64,000 bases of DNA from positions 13,329,083 through 13,393,082 of the forward strand of contig OX465115.1 of the NCBI GenBank assembly GCA_949987565.1, read 5' to 3'. The translations under genes were made by a program, and so were the position numbers. The stretch comes from Luidia sarsii (taxonomy: Eukaryota > Echinodermata > Asteroidea > Paxillosida > Luidiidae). Positions 46,330 to 56,638 of the stretch are shown here, piece by piece. The notes beneath the pieces are model-generated. The model did no database searches and was not told where the DNA came from. It worked only from the letters and a program-made list of their open reading frames with translations. The stretch's first letter is position 1, and each line of letters starts with the position of its first letter.

Positions 46330-48580
46330 TTTGTCAGCGTCGTCTGAAAAAAAAGGGCCTCGGATTGGTGCGCAGCGGGCATCTATAATTATATCAGTGA
46401 ATAGTGCGCTTCTACTCGACTGGTCTTTAAAGGTATCTCCAACAGTGAAGTAAGGACGAAGCGTTGTATGGCCTCCGCGGAGTCTTCGGTCACTAAATGA
46501 AGCATCTATTTGACAGATAGATAAATAACGATTTGTTTAACTTCTCCAAGGCTATCCTTTCTTCCGACACACCGGCGCATTCAAGCCGCGAACGTGCCTG
46601 GAACCAGACCGCATCGGCAACCGTTGCCGTCGTAATCTGTCGAGAACGTGACTGGCACGTTTTAATCGCATGTTTTGTTTACAATGGCCGACTCTTCCCT
46701 ACCCCTCCCCCACCTCTCCCCCTATATAAAAAAAGGGGGACAAAAATCGAAAGCGCGATGACCAGTGGGGCACACTTTATGACAAGTTGCCCACTTGGAC
46801 TGACCTCGCGTCGGCTGGCCGTCGGAGCAAATCAAAGGGAGAAGTTGCCGCGTCTATAGGTTCGTACGTGCGTCTGCGCCTGAGCCTTGCCAGCGACTCT
46901 TTCGTGCGCGGGCAGACGGTAGCCATGACTTGCGGTCTGGTGAAAGACTTTCAAATGTTGTGCTTGACCAGCGATTGATTGAAGCGCGATAATGAACGAG
47001 CAGACGTGGTGGGGGGGGGGGGGTTGAGATTTAATGGAGCGTCTACAAGATGGCTGTAAGTCAAGCGCAAAGGTTAAATGGCCGAGGGTCAAAGACTCTA
47101 GGGTTAAAATAACCTTCCAAAATAAAGTGGGGACGGTAGAGGTTGGCGATGCTTTTTTTTTTTTTCAAGGGGGTCCTCCGCAATCTTATCCCCTCAGCGA
47201 CGCCGCCACCAGAGCTACTTCTTCCTCCATGCTTCTCGTTTCCCGCCTCGTCCTCACCGAGTTTGGGATGGGGAAGGTTGGTCACCTGTGGCTCCGTAAC
47301 CATTTTCGTTTCCGTTTCAAGGCGTGTAATCTGGTTGCAACATGGCCGGGGCACATCGAAGTCCTTGCAGTTTTCATGGTTACGTAACTTGGCAGTCAAG
47401 CTTTGAGTTATGCCGTGGGAAAATCTCGGAGGGAGCTCTGCAGGAATGCCGTCGGGTTCTAAGCCGACAGTAAAAAAAAAAAAAAGAGAGATCGGTATTT
47501 GACGCTTTACTCGTGTTATAGCGCCGGCTAAATTTATTACCTGTGAAATAGAGTAAACGCCTCGTAAATAACCAGGCAACGTGGGAACGCACCGCGATTC
47601 GGCGGCCTGGCTGGGCCGTAAATATTTCGCGATGCTCGGCCGGACTCTTTGAGTCTCGCCCGCTGAGATTGGAATTGCCCCCCGGCATTTGGCGATTCAA
47701 TTTGCGCGTGACTTGAACCGCGTCCCGACAGTCGGCCAACGCGCGTTCGACCGCCAGAAATCGAGGAACTTAAAAGGGAGAAGCGTGAAAAACGGACGAA
47801 AAAAAATAAATATCATCTCGGTCTCGGTGCCGGATTCGCCCAAACTTTGCAAGGCATTTTTCCAAGGGCTCGAAACTGGTCTCCAGCTTCGGTCAAATCC
47901 GCGTGACTTCCATCGCAGATCTTGAAAGGGCCTGCAGTGGATAGAGCGCGCCCAAGCATCCTTGAGGAACCGTGGGAAAGTGCACCCACGGCTGAACTGA
48001 CCGTGCGGTGTGTTTATTTGTAACGGTCCCGGGACTGGTTGAAGCGATTAATGGTCCGACGACTGAGCCAAGGTCTTGGGGCCGACCACTCCGGAGCGGG
48101 ACAAGGGGGGCCTCGTGACGGGTCGCACCTGCCTCGTATCGATCCAGACGGGAGGGAGGGGGGAGGGGAGGGGAGGGAGGGGATGGGAGGGGGAGAGAGG
48201 GGATGAGAGGGGAGGGGAGGGGAGGTGCGCGTAGGCCTTGAGGAAAGTGTCTGCTTCCCGTGGCGAATACCGAGGAGTCAATATTGAGACAGGAGCGGCC
48301 CGATGTGTCTTAACTATTTTCACTCTCAATTTCATATCGCTTATCTGAGGCAAATCAAAAGCTATTGCACTGCGACCTTCGGTGCAAGCTTTCCCCTGTA
48401 GACGATGGGTGGGGGAGGCAAGAGGCGTTGCCCATGCGTCGAAGAAGAGGGGGCGTGATGGGGTGGAGGATGTGCTCTGGGTTCCGATGGATGCGTGAAG
48501 CGAGAGGGAAGACGAAATGTGGTGAAAAAATAGTTTGGAAATAGTGAACGAAACTATCACAGACATCATGAAATTAATCA
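46330..48580. other. Intergenic, no gene seen
   Basis: Contains G11 near 47015, T15 near 47151, a G-rich tract at 48148-48225 and CSL motifs at 47580 and 47971. Open frames lack domains or splice context. Confidence 0.45.
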
Positions 48581-48582
48581 TC

Positions 48583-48745
48583 TTGAAATTAAGTGGGCCT
48601 GACGTTTCGATCCTAGCAGGACCTTTCTCGAAGGCAGAGAGAAAGGTCCTGCTAGGATCGAAACGTCAGGCCCACTAAATTTTAAGATTTGCATTTTGGT
48701 AATTTTAGACAGTAAGCAGTTTTCAACATTTTTGTATAATATCAC
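48583..48745. repeat. Foldback family copy, complete
   Basis: AGTGGGCCTGACGTTTCGAT arms with a right tail ACAGTAAGCAGTTTTCAAC. Confidence 0.85.
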
Positions 48746-48934
48746 TTTAAGAAATTAATCATCATTTCCGAAATCGAAACAGGTCCCAGTCCGTTTTTCC
48801 AATAGGCCTAGGCCTAGTAATTATTTTGATATCAGTTAAGAAAATAATTGTTTGAAAAATGGCTAAGAAAAGTACACGGCATTTAATGGTCGTATGGTTC
48901 TTATATGAAGTGCCCAAGCTCGACAAAGACTATA

Positions 48935-49120
48935 GTTGACTATTTGGCAAGGCGTCCATCTAAGGGCTGGATAGCTTAGATAATAGATGGTAAGACCGCT
49001 TGCACGCAAGGCCAGAGGTCTCAGGTTCAAGTCCCTGCGAAGTCAAAGTTTTCTTTGCCTTTTTTTTGGGTGAAAATTTATCCGAAGTTCCCAGCCAGTT
49101 TTCTTCCATTATTTTGTTTG
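48935..49120 (+). repeat. tRNA-derived SINE
   Basis: GGCTGGATAGCTTAGATAAT head, GAGGTCTCAGGTTCAAGTCC B-box region, AAGTTCCCAGCCAGTTTTC tail. It is the plus-strand member of the family at 28245. Confidence 0.65.
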
Positions 49121-49609
49121 ATTGCAAATTCATCTTTCATAATTTAAGAAACATAGTGGCGTTAGCGGCATTTCTGAGTTCTTTGTCACCATTTCATATC
49201 AGTTATCACATTCAAATGGCCAACTGTACCCCACACTCAACACGTAGGCCTATTTGGGAGCAGGTGGTGCTCTTCTGGGCTGTTGACCTTTTAAGTAATT
49301 ATTATGTCAAAGCAAAAGTAAAAAAAAAAAAACCAACTCATAGCAGGGAAGCACAATGCATGTGCTTTGCCACTGGACGCTTTACAGTCATGGATCTATG
49401 CACGCGGCACGCGGCAATAACCTTGCCTGTCCACGAGACTGTATATACATGTACGCATAAAATCCCCCCATGTATGGCCGACAATGATATCAAGACAAGC
49501 CGCGGCGGTTCACTGCACCTGTCCGGATTAGCAGCACGCAAGGTCAACACCAAAAGCGGACAATCTGAAGAACAGTCGCTCATCTTGTCCAACAAGGCCA
49601 TGGACCTTG

Positions 49610-50372
49610 ATAGAGAGAGAGAGAGAGAGAGAGGGGGGAAGAGAAAGAGAAAGAGAGTGAGAGAGAGGAGAAGGGGTGAGAGCCTAAGAGAAAGGAGAAA
49701 GAGAGAGGGGAGGGGAGGAGAAAGAGAAAGAGAGAGAAGGAGAAAGAGAGAGGGGGGGGGAGAAAGAGAAAGAGAGTGAGAGAGAGGAGAAGGGGTGAGA
49801 GCCTAAGAGAAAGGAGAAAGAGAGAGGGGAGGGGAGGAGAAAGAGAAAGAGAGACAAGGAGAGAGAGAGAGGGGGGGGGGAGAAAGAGAAAGAGAGTGAG
49901 AGAGAGGAGAAGGGGTGAGAGCCTAAGAGAAAGGAGAAAGAGAGAGGGGAGGGGAGGAGAAAGAGAAAGAGAGAGAAGGAGAGAGAGAGAGGGGGGGGGA
50001 GAGAAAGAGAAAGAGAGTGAGAGAGAGGAGAAGGGGTGAGAGCCTAAGAGAAAGGAGAAATAGAGAGAGAGGAGGGGAGGAGGTGGAGAGAAAGAGAAAG
50101 AGAGAGAGGAGAAGCAGTGAGAGCCTGAGAGAAAGGAGAAAGAGAGAGAGGGGGGTGGAGAGAAAGAGAAAGAGAGAGAGAAGGAGTGAGAGCCTGAGAG
50201 AAAGGAGAAAGAGAGAGAGGAGGGGAGGAGAAAGAGAAAGAGAGAGAAGGAGAAGGAGAGAGATACTCATGGAGAGAAGAAAGAGAGAGGGGGAGGGGAG
50301 GAGAAAGAGAAAGAGAGAGAGAGGAGGAAGAAGGAGAAAGAGAGTAAAGAGAGAGAGAGAGAAAGAAGGTGA
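49610..50372. repeat. GA-rich higher-order repeat, about 120-bp period
   Basis: The marker GTGAGAGCCTAAGAG recurs at 49676, 49795, 49915 and 50036, and GTGAGAGCCTGAGAG follows at about 50117 and 50187. Arg/Glu-rich frames are compositional. Confidence 0.85.
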
Positions 50373-51769
50373 GTGAGTGAGGGGGACAGGAGACGTCCGA
50401 TTGGAGGTCAGGTTCCTTCAGGCGCCCCTAAGGTGCTCCGGCGCTGAGGTGCCGATCGTGTCTATATCGGCACATGTTACGCATGTTCCACGGTCATCTT
50501 GTGCGGCCGGGCAGATGGAGTCTGCGGGTATGGCTGCAAGGCGCTCCGGGCGCTGTCGGGACGCGGCTCAAGTCCACTTCCTTTGGTCGCACGGTCGCGT
50601 GGATGTTTGGACAAGAAAACTATTCTGAGCTCGGCCGGGTGAGGTTGTCAACTAATTAAACGTCAACGCATTTCGTTACGATCTTCCGGGCGCACGTTGT
50701 CCGAAATTGGTGTTTAGCACAATCCTATGCAACCAATAAGTGAATTTACAATAATCAACAAATGTTCTGATCAGCATCACAAATTCGAGAAATTCTGCCA
50801 CATGTATTTCCTTCTGTCTCTCCGCGTGCGTTCGTTTTCACTCGATGGTTAATTTCGGTTGAAGAGAGGTCAACCATGGGTCAACCCAATCGACAGGCAT
50901 CTGACTTTCATGTTAGCCAGATGTCTGATAAAAAAAAAATTAATGTTACACGCAGTATTCGTGCGGGCAGCTGCGTAACTTTCAAAACTGAATCGGTTAC
51001 GTCACACAACGTGATAACCAGATGTAAACACGTGATACCGCACCGGACGCGGACAAGTCGGGTCGCCCGACGCGCGCCGTGTTGGCACGGGTTCAAACGG
51101 CGCGCGAATCGAAAAAAGGAACGGGCCACGTGCAAGACACGTGTCACCGGTTGGCGACCTTTGGTGCGGGTTTATACACGGGGAGACGAGTGTGCACACA
51201 CTGCATGCACCACACAGGCCAAGGGTTAGCTGTGTACGGGGTACATTGTGGTTGAGGACTGTGTTCCGGGCCACGTGTTGGATCCTGTTTCGGGTACCGT
51301 TCAGTGCCTTGAATAGACCGTATGTTTGTGTGGGAGGTCGATGGGGTTGGGTTGTGGGAGGAGAGGGGAGGGTAGATGGGTGGGCTGGTGGGTGGGTTGG
51401 TGGGTGGATGGATGGATGGGGGAGGGGGGTAACCCACACCACAGCTTGCGACAGGAAATTGCCGAGCCATGACGGAGTTGTCGGGTACAAAACGGAGGTT
51501 TTTGCCGACGTGGATTACGGGCAACCGCAGCCGGGGATTTGTCAGGAGTTTGGAATTTTGTTTCAATCCGGTGTTTTAGAATTTTTCCCAGAACAAAAAC
51601 CCTCAGAATGGCACAGCACGTAGCCTAGTAAAACAATAATAAGACATCAGAGAAAACCACTGTATATCAGAAAGGGGATTGAATGACCTTTTTCAGTAAT
51701 TTGAAATGAAATTTATTAGATCAATGCAACCCAGAAACCAAATTGCCACAAAAAAATAAATAAAAATAA
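50373..51769. other. Intergenic, no gene seen
   Basis: Unique-looking DNA with a GGTGGGTGGA-type tract at 51345-51425. No gene supported. Confidence 0.45.
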
Positions 51770-51859
51770 AATCTCCCTTTTTCACCGAGTAAAACCTTTA
51801 ACGGACAAAAACTGCCTCTCGTCTAGTTTGCTGAACCAGACGGGGGAAAAAAGACTTTT

Positions 51860-51910
51860 TGCCGAAACCCGGGACAATTCAGAACTCATGCGAGTCCTCC
51901 GGGGTGTTTT

Positions 51911-51960
<50 letters not shown>

Positions 51961-51966
51961 TTCGGC
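51860..51966 (-). tRNA. tRNA-Phe(GAA) with a 34-nt T-loop insertion, copy 1
   Basis: Read on the minus strand, this is a complete tRNA-Phe. It has a perfect 7-bp acceptor stem (GCCGAAA/TTTCGGC), D stem GCTC/GAGC, a 5-bp anticodon stem around CTGAAGA (anticodon GAA at 51931-51933), T stem CCTGG/CCGGG and discriminator A. The A box TAGCTCAGTTGG (51948-51959) is perfect. The T-loop is split after TTCAA by 34 extra nt (51875-51908), so the B box is interrupted. A run of six T follows the 3' end within about ten nt and would terminate Pol III. Total length 107 nt equals 73 plus 34. It could be an intron-bearing tRNA gene, a tRNA-derived ncRNA or a pseudogene. Confidence 0.7.
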
Positions 51967-52053
51967 AGCTGATAACAAGAAGCGTCCCTTACCCTGTAAT
52001 TCTGGACAGCGTGGCTTTCGAGCGTGAGGGTAAAATCAGTGCAAACATGAATT

Positions 52054-52304
52054 GTGACCCGGCACAGCATAATGAAGAATAACCCCACTTTTGAGATTTC
52101 GAGGTTTTCTAATGATGTGAAACAGTATACCATAAGCTTTCAAATGATATCAAAACATAATATCCTCTAATACTTAAAATTTCCGAAAATAAAAAAGAAA
52201 GAAAATTGATTTGTAATCGAATTGTGAAGATACTTTAACTTCAGGCGTTGTTTACTCAAAAAGCGTTTTGGTGGGATATTCCTCATGTCGTTGTGACGGG
52301 TCAC
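52054..52304. mobile_element. GTGAC-TIR MITE (251 bp) with AATT target duplication
   Basis: Terminal inverted repeats are GTGACCC and GGGTCAC, flanked on both sides by AATT (52050-52053 and 52305-52308). The same family occurs at 8976-9225, also flanked by AATT. The corresponding place in the repeat unit near 53632 has a single AATT and no element. It carries no coding capacity, so it is non-autonomous. Confidence 0.75.
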
Positions 52305-52399
52305 AATTATGAAATCATGCATGCAGGCAAATCACATTAAGCCTATCTGCCGATGTCCTTGATTGTACTGTAAAAAAAAGAAAAAAGAAGAAGATTGAT

Positions 52400-52680
52400 A
52401 GCTTCATCTTTGCTGGCCCTTTATCAAAGGCAGAATGATGTCCCGCTAGGATGGAAACGTCAGTCCCTCTAAAGTCTAAAATCGGGAGATCTGCATTTTG
52501 GCCAATTCCGAGTCACTAAGCATGTGGTAACTTTTGTGTATAGAGGGACTAATACTCAGATGCAGAGACTGTAGAGTAAACTAGTGAAAAAAACTGTTTA
52601 CCGACTAAAATAACCAAATTGCAAACATCAAAAGTGAGGAGGACCTGACCTCTCGATCCAATTAGTTTGGAGAGCCCCCT
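52400..52680. repeat. Two decayed foldback fragments
   Basis: CTAGGATGGAAACGTCAG (52446) and GACCTGACCTCTCGATCC (52642) with tail remnants CCGACTAAAATAACC. Confidence 0.5.
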
Positions 52681-52726
52681 GAGAGAAACTAGTTTCTTTT
52701 GGGCAATCCTGCCGGAGTTAATTGGA

Positions 52727-52756
52727 TGTTGTTTCTGTTATTGTTGTTGTTGTTGT

Positions 52757-52787
<31 letters not shown>

Positions 52788-52788
52788 A

Positions 52789-52821
<33 letters not shown>

Positions 52822-53122
52822 TTGTTGCTGTTGTTGTTGTTGCTGTTGTTAATGTTGTTGTTGCTATTGCTGTTGTTGTTGTTGTTGTTGTTGCTGTTGC
52901 TGTTGCTATTGCTGTTGCTGTTGATGTTGCTGTTGCTGTTGCTGTTGTTGTTGTTGCTGTTGTTAATGTTGTTGTTGCTGTTGCTGTTGTTGTTGTTGTT
53001 GCTGTTGCTGTTGCTGTTGCTGTTGTTGTTGCTATTGCTGTTGCTGTTGCTGTTGTTAATGTTGTTGTTGTTGTTGTTGTTGTTGTTGCTGTTGTTAATG
53101 TTGTTGTTGTTGTTGTTGTTCT
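52727..53122. repeat. TTG/CTG trinucleotide array
   Basis: About 395 bp of alternating TTG and CTG triplets with rare TAT/AAT variants. It would read as Leu, Val or Cys runs on the plus strand and Asn/Ser/Gln on the minus. No flanking coding context. Confidence 0.9.
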
Positions 53123-53442
53123 TATTGGTTTTTATTTGATTTAGAATACTTATACATGTGTCCAAAAAAATGAAATAAATACAATAAAATAAAAGTCCTT
53201 TCTGAAAGGCTTTGGGAAATGCAGAGACTGTTGAGAATTTGGTTTTATTTTTAAAAATCCTTGATCCATTTTTATCGGACAGATTCCCATTAGGCATAGG
53301 CCCTATATCGTGCACAAAAATATGGGAACCTTTAAAAAAGAAATTTAAACAATTCTCACTTGTTTCAACGAGCAAAACCTTTCACGGACAAAAGCTACCT
53401 CTCGTTTAGTTTGCTGAACCAGAGAAGAAAAAAAAGAACATT

Positions 53443-53493
53443 TGCCGAAACCCGGGACAATTCAGAACTCATGCGAGTCCTCCGGGGTGTTTT

Positions 53494-53543
<50 letters not shown>

Positions 53544-53549
53544 TTCGGC
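53443..53549 (-). tRNA. tRNA-Phe(GAA) with a 34-nt T-loop insertion, copy 2
   Basis: The 107 nt are identical to those of the copy at 51860, including the insertion (53458-53491). A run of eight T begins about eight nt past the 3' end on the minus strand. The flanks are similar but clearly diverged, so this is a duplicated unit rather than an alignment artefact. Confidence 0.7.
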
Positions 53550-53815
53550 AGCTGATAAAACGGAGCTTTCCATACCCTGTAATTCTGGACAGCGTGGCTT
53601 TCGAGCGTGAGAGTTAGGTCAATGCGAACATGAATTATAAAATCATGCATGCAGGGAATTCTGACAGTTTCTGACCGATTGCCGTTATATTGTGCACAAC
53701 AATATTTGACCATTAGAAGAAAAAAAAATTATCGTCTTTTTCACCGAGTAAAATCTAAACGGCCAAAAGCTACACCTCGTGTAGTTTGCTGAACCAGAGA
53801 AAAAAAAAGAACATT

Positions 53816-53866
53816 TGCCGAAACCCGGGACAATTCAGAACTCATGCGAGTCCTCCGGGGTGTTTT

Positions 53867-53916
<50 letters not shown>

Positions 53917-53922
53917 TTCGGC
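53816..53922 (-). tRNA. tRNA-Phe(GAA) with a 34-nt T-loop insertion, copy 3
   Basis: Third identical 107-nt copy, with the insertion at 53831-53864 and a T8 terminator immediately downstream on the minus strand. Its right flank diverges most from the other two within the first 40 bases, while the tRNA and insertion are unchanged. Confidence 0.7.
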
Positions 53923-53990
53923 AGCTGATCACGTGGAGCGTTCCGTACGGTCTAATTGTCCACAGCGTGGCTTTCGAGCGTGAGTCATCG

Positions 53991-54650
53991 CATTATAACA
54001 ATGCGCGCATTGCGCGTGCGCACGGAACACGGCGGCGTGGGATCGAAGGTCGCAAACGTCCCTGACGTCATAATGAGTGACGCGGAAGAGCTTGCAGTCA
54101 GTTCGTCAACAGTATTATTATTTTTTTTTTATCTCGCTCTATGAATAGGCTCAGAGATAACACAGACCGGGATATATAACTTCGACTGAAATGATTGACC
54201 GCTTTCCAAGTGTATATCATTTTGGAAAATGGCTGCATATTTTCGATTGACTTTTAAAAAGGGCACATAGTTCGGTATAATATAAACAGCGAGAAACAAG
54301 GCGGGCAAAATCCAAAAGAAATTGAGAATATGAAAGCCACATAAAATACAGGAATACTGAACGGCGACGCACAAGCACTTAGAGAGCTTGATATTGATTT
54401 TCAAAATGGAAGCGTTGAATTGAGTGTTATTTAATTTGCTTAGTGACAGTTATATTGGGAGTAAATTTTTAATAATTGCATCGCACGCGGGTGCCTCACA
54501 GCGGACAGGCTTCTTATTCTTATTGATTAATCTCATCCAACAGCAAACAAATTGCCAGTTACAATTCGACCAGACAATGAGACATGAATAAATTGCTCCT
54601 GCATAATTTTGGCTTACCTCGTCTGTCTATTCCTGTGCTATGGTTACAGT
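53991..54650. other. Intergenic, no gene seen
   Basis: AT-rich, unique-looking DNA between the tRNA-Phe triplet and the next foldback. Confidence 0.4.
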
Positions 54651-54651
54651 A

Positions 54652-54798
54652 TAGGGTCTGACGTTTCGATCCTAACAGTAACAGGACCTTTCTCCTGCAA
54701 GAAAGGTCCTGATAGGATCGAAACGCCAGGCCCTCTAACTTTTGAGATTTGTGTATTGCAGGTCATTTTTAGTCAGTGAGCAGTTTGCAACAGTTTTC
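54652..54798. repeat. Foldback family copy
   Basis: Arms GTCTGACGTTTCGATCC and GGATCGAAACGCCAGGCCC with a GTCAGTGAGCAGTTTGCAAC tail. Confidence 0.8.
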
Positions 54799-54799
54799 T

Positions 54800-55917
54800 T
54801 GTAGACCTATTTACTTCATTCATATTCCTGCGCTACACAGTTTGGATTTTTAGCGAGCGAGGATGCCACTACATTTTTACAGCAAAGGGCAACCCTACTT
54901 GAGCAATGAAATGAAAACCGCGACCTCATACAACAAAGACTGGAGATAGCTGGGGCAGAGCTGGAGGCGAATTCTTGAAGTATGTGCGGTCAGTGTGTGT
55001 AAAAAAAAAAATATATAAAAAATCAATGCATGCCGATACCGCACGCTTCTCAGCTCAGGCCCTCGCCTTTACTTTAATTACCGAGTCTGCCACCGACGGC
55101 CCGCGGTGGAATGGTGAATAATCACCCGTGTGCAGCCAGGGGCGTGCCGGTAGCTATTAGTTTTCCTCTCGCATTCCCTGGCCGCGCGCAGGGCTATAGC
55201 TAGATGAAAGGGGGTTCCTATTATTAGTATTAAATTGGCGGGAAGGTTTGGGATCTTTGGACTGGAAAGGATTTGGACAAACTATCGTGCTCTATCTGTC
55301 TGAAAACTTCTAAAAAGTAAGCCGTAATCGTCTGGGGGGATCAATTATTTTTTTTGCAGGGATGTGGTATATGCCCCCCCACCACAATACTGCTAATACT
55401 TGGCACTCTATTTTTTAAACGTTTTGAATTTGAAAACCCAACAACAGTCCACGTCTCCAGCCGGAATATTGAAATCACGCGGGAAACGGAACCCTCACAA
55501 GGAGCGGGTTTTTTTGGCGGGATTCTCGCCGCTGTTGTTTGGAGGGTGAATGCCCCTTTCTGTCTGAGGGTCGGGGACGCAACAGCGAGTCTCCGCGTTT
55601 ACCTTTATCCAAGAAGATGACCCTCGTTCTATTTAGTATTTTGTCACCGAGAGACGGGCCGATCTGTGGGACCCATTAAGATGCGTTGTCTGTCTTCAAT
55701 GCATCTCAAGTGTATTATCATGCTGGGTATAGTAGGCCCATTGTGGTTCTAAATTGTGGTTATAAATTACCAGTCGCGCTGCAGGCGTCGTGTGACTGTT
55801 AGCATATTGTGTACAAGCAACAGATCGCCGAGTTTTTGTGCGACCACATTATTAGATGTGCTGTCTTCTCAGTGCTGTAATTCCAGTTGTAATGTGTCTC
55901 GGTACTTGTTTATCTCT
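54800..55917. other. Intergenic, no gene seen
   Basis: No repeat or gene is recognised. Confidence 0.4.
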
Positions 55918-55993
55918 CACTACCATCTCTCCCTCTCTCTCTCCCTCCCCCTCTCTCTCCGCTCCCTCTCCCACTCTCTCCCCAACTCTCACT

Positions 55994-56033
<40 letters not shown>

Positions 56034-56638
56034 CTCCCCTTCCTCCCCTCTCTATCTCCCTCTCCTCTCCCTCTCTCTCTAGCCCTCCCACCTTCCCTCT
56101 CTCTCCATCCCTTCCATTTAATTCCTCTCTCTCCCTATCTATCCCCTTCCATCTATCTATCTCACTCTCTCTCCTTCTCCCTCTCTCCCCCTCTCTCTCC
56201 ATCCACCTCTCTCTCTCCCTCTCCCCTCTCTCCCCTCTCTATCTCCCTCTCCTCTCCCTCTCTCTCTAGCCCTCTCACCTTCCCTCTCTCTCTCCATCCC
56301 TTCCACTCAATTCCTCTCTCCCCCTCTCTATCTTCTTCCACCTATCTATCCCACTCTCTCCTTCTCCCTCTCCCCCCTCTCTGTCCCTCTCTCTCTCTCC
56401 ATCCACCTCTCTCGCTCCCTCTCCCCTTCCTCCCCTCTCTATCTACCTCTCCTCTCCCTCTCTCTCTAGCCCTCACCTCACCTTCCCTCTCTCTCTCCAC
56501 CCCTTCCACTCAATTCCTCTCTCCCCCTCTCTATCTTCTTCCACCTATCTATCCCACTCTCTCCTTCTCCCTCTCCCCCCTCTCTGTCCCTCTCTCTATC
56601 TCTCTCCATCCACCTCTCTCTCCCTCTCTTTTCTCTCA
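55918..56638. repeat. CT-rich minisatellite
   Basis: About 720 bp of CTCTCTCCCTCTC-type units with longer repeated phrases (CCACCTATCTATC, CACTCAATTCCTCTC) at about 200-bp spacing. Confidence 0.85.

Larger units (their letters stand above)
51770..53990. repeat. Triplicated unit containing interrupted tRNA-Phe
   Basis: Copies run about 51770-52053 (continuing after a MITE at 52309-52325), 53340-53657 and 53715-53990. Shared flanks include GCAGCTGAT, then CAGCGTGGCTTTCGAGCGTG on the right and AGTTTGCTGAACCAGA on the left. Copies 2 and 3 are tandem. A TTG/CTG array and foldback fragments separate them from copy 1. Confidence 0.75.

Noticed and set aside
49000..49779. A 259-codon frame ending in Arg/Glu repeats
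   Set aside because: Its first part covers a SINE tail and unique DNA without homology; the end is the GA array.
52689..53375. Asn/Ser-rich 228-codon frame on the minus strand
   Set aside because: It reads through the TTG/CTG array; the flanking residues show no domain or splice signals.
51845..53617. Repeated peptide NSELMRVLRGVLNQGPSDLQ read on the plus strand in three places
   Set aside because: This is the antisense of the interrupted tRNA-Phe units; tRNA stems on the minus strand explain the conservation.
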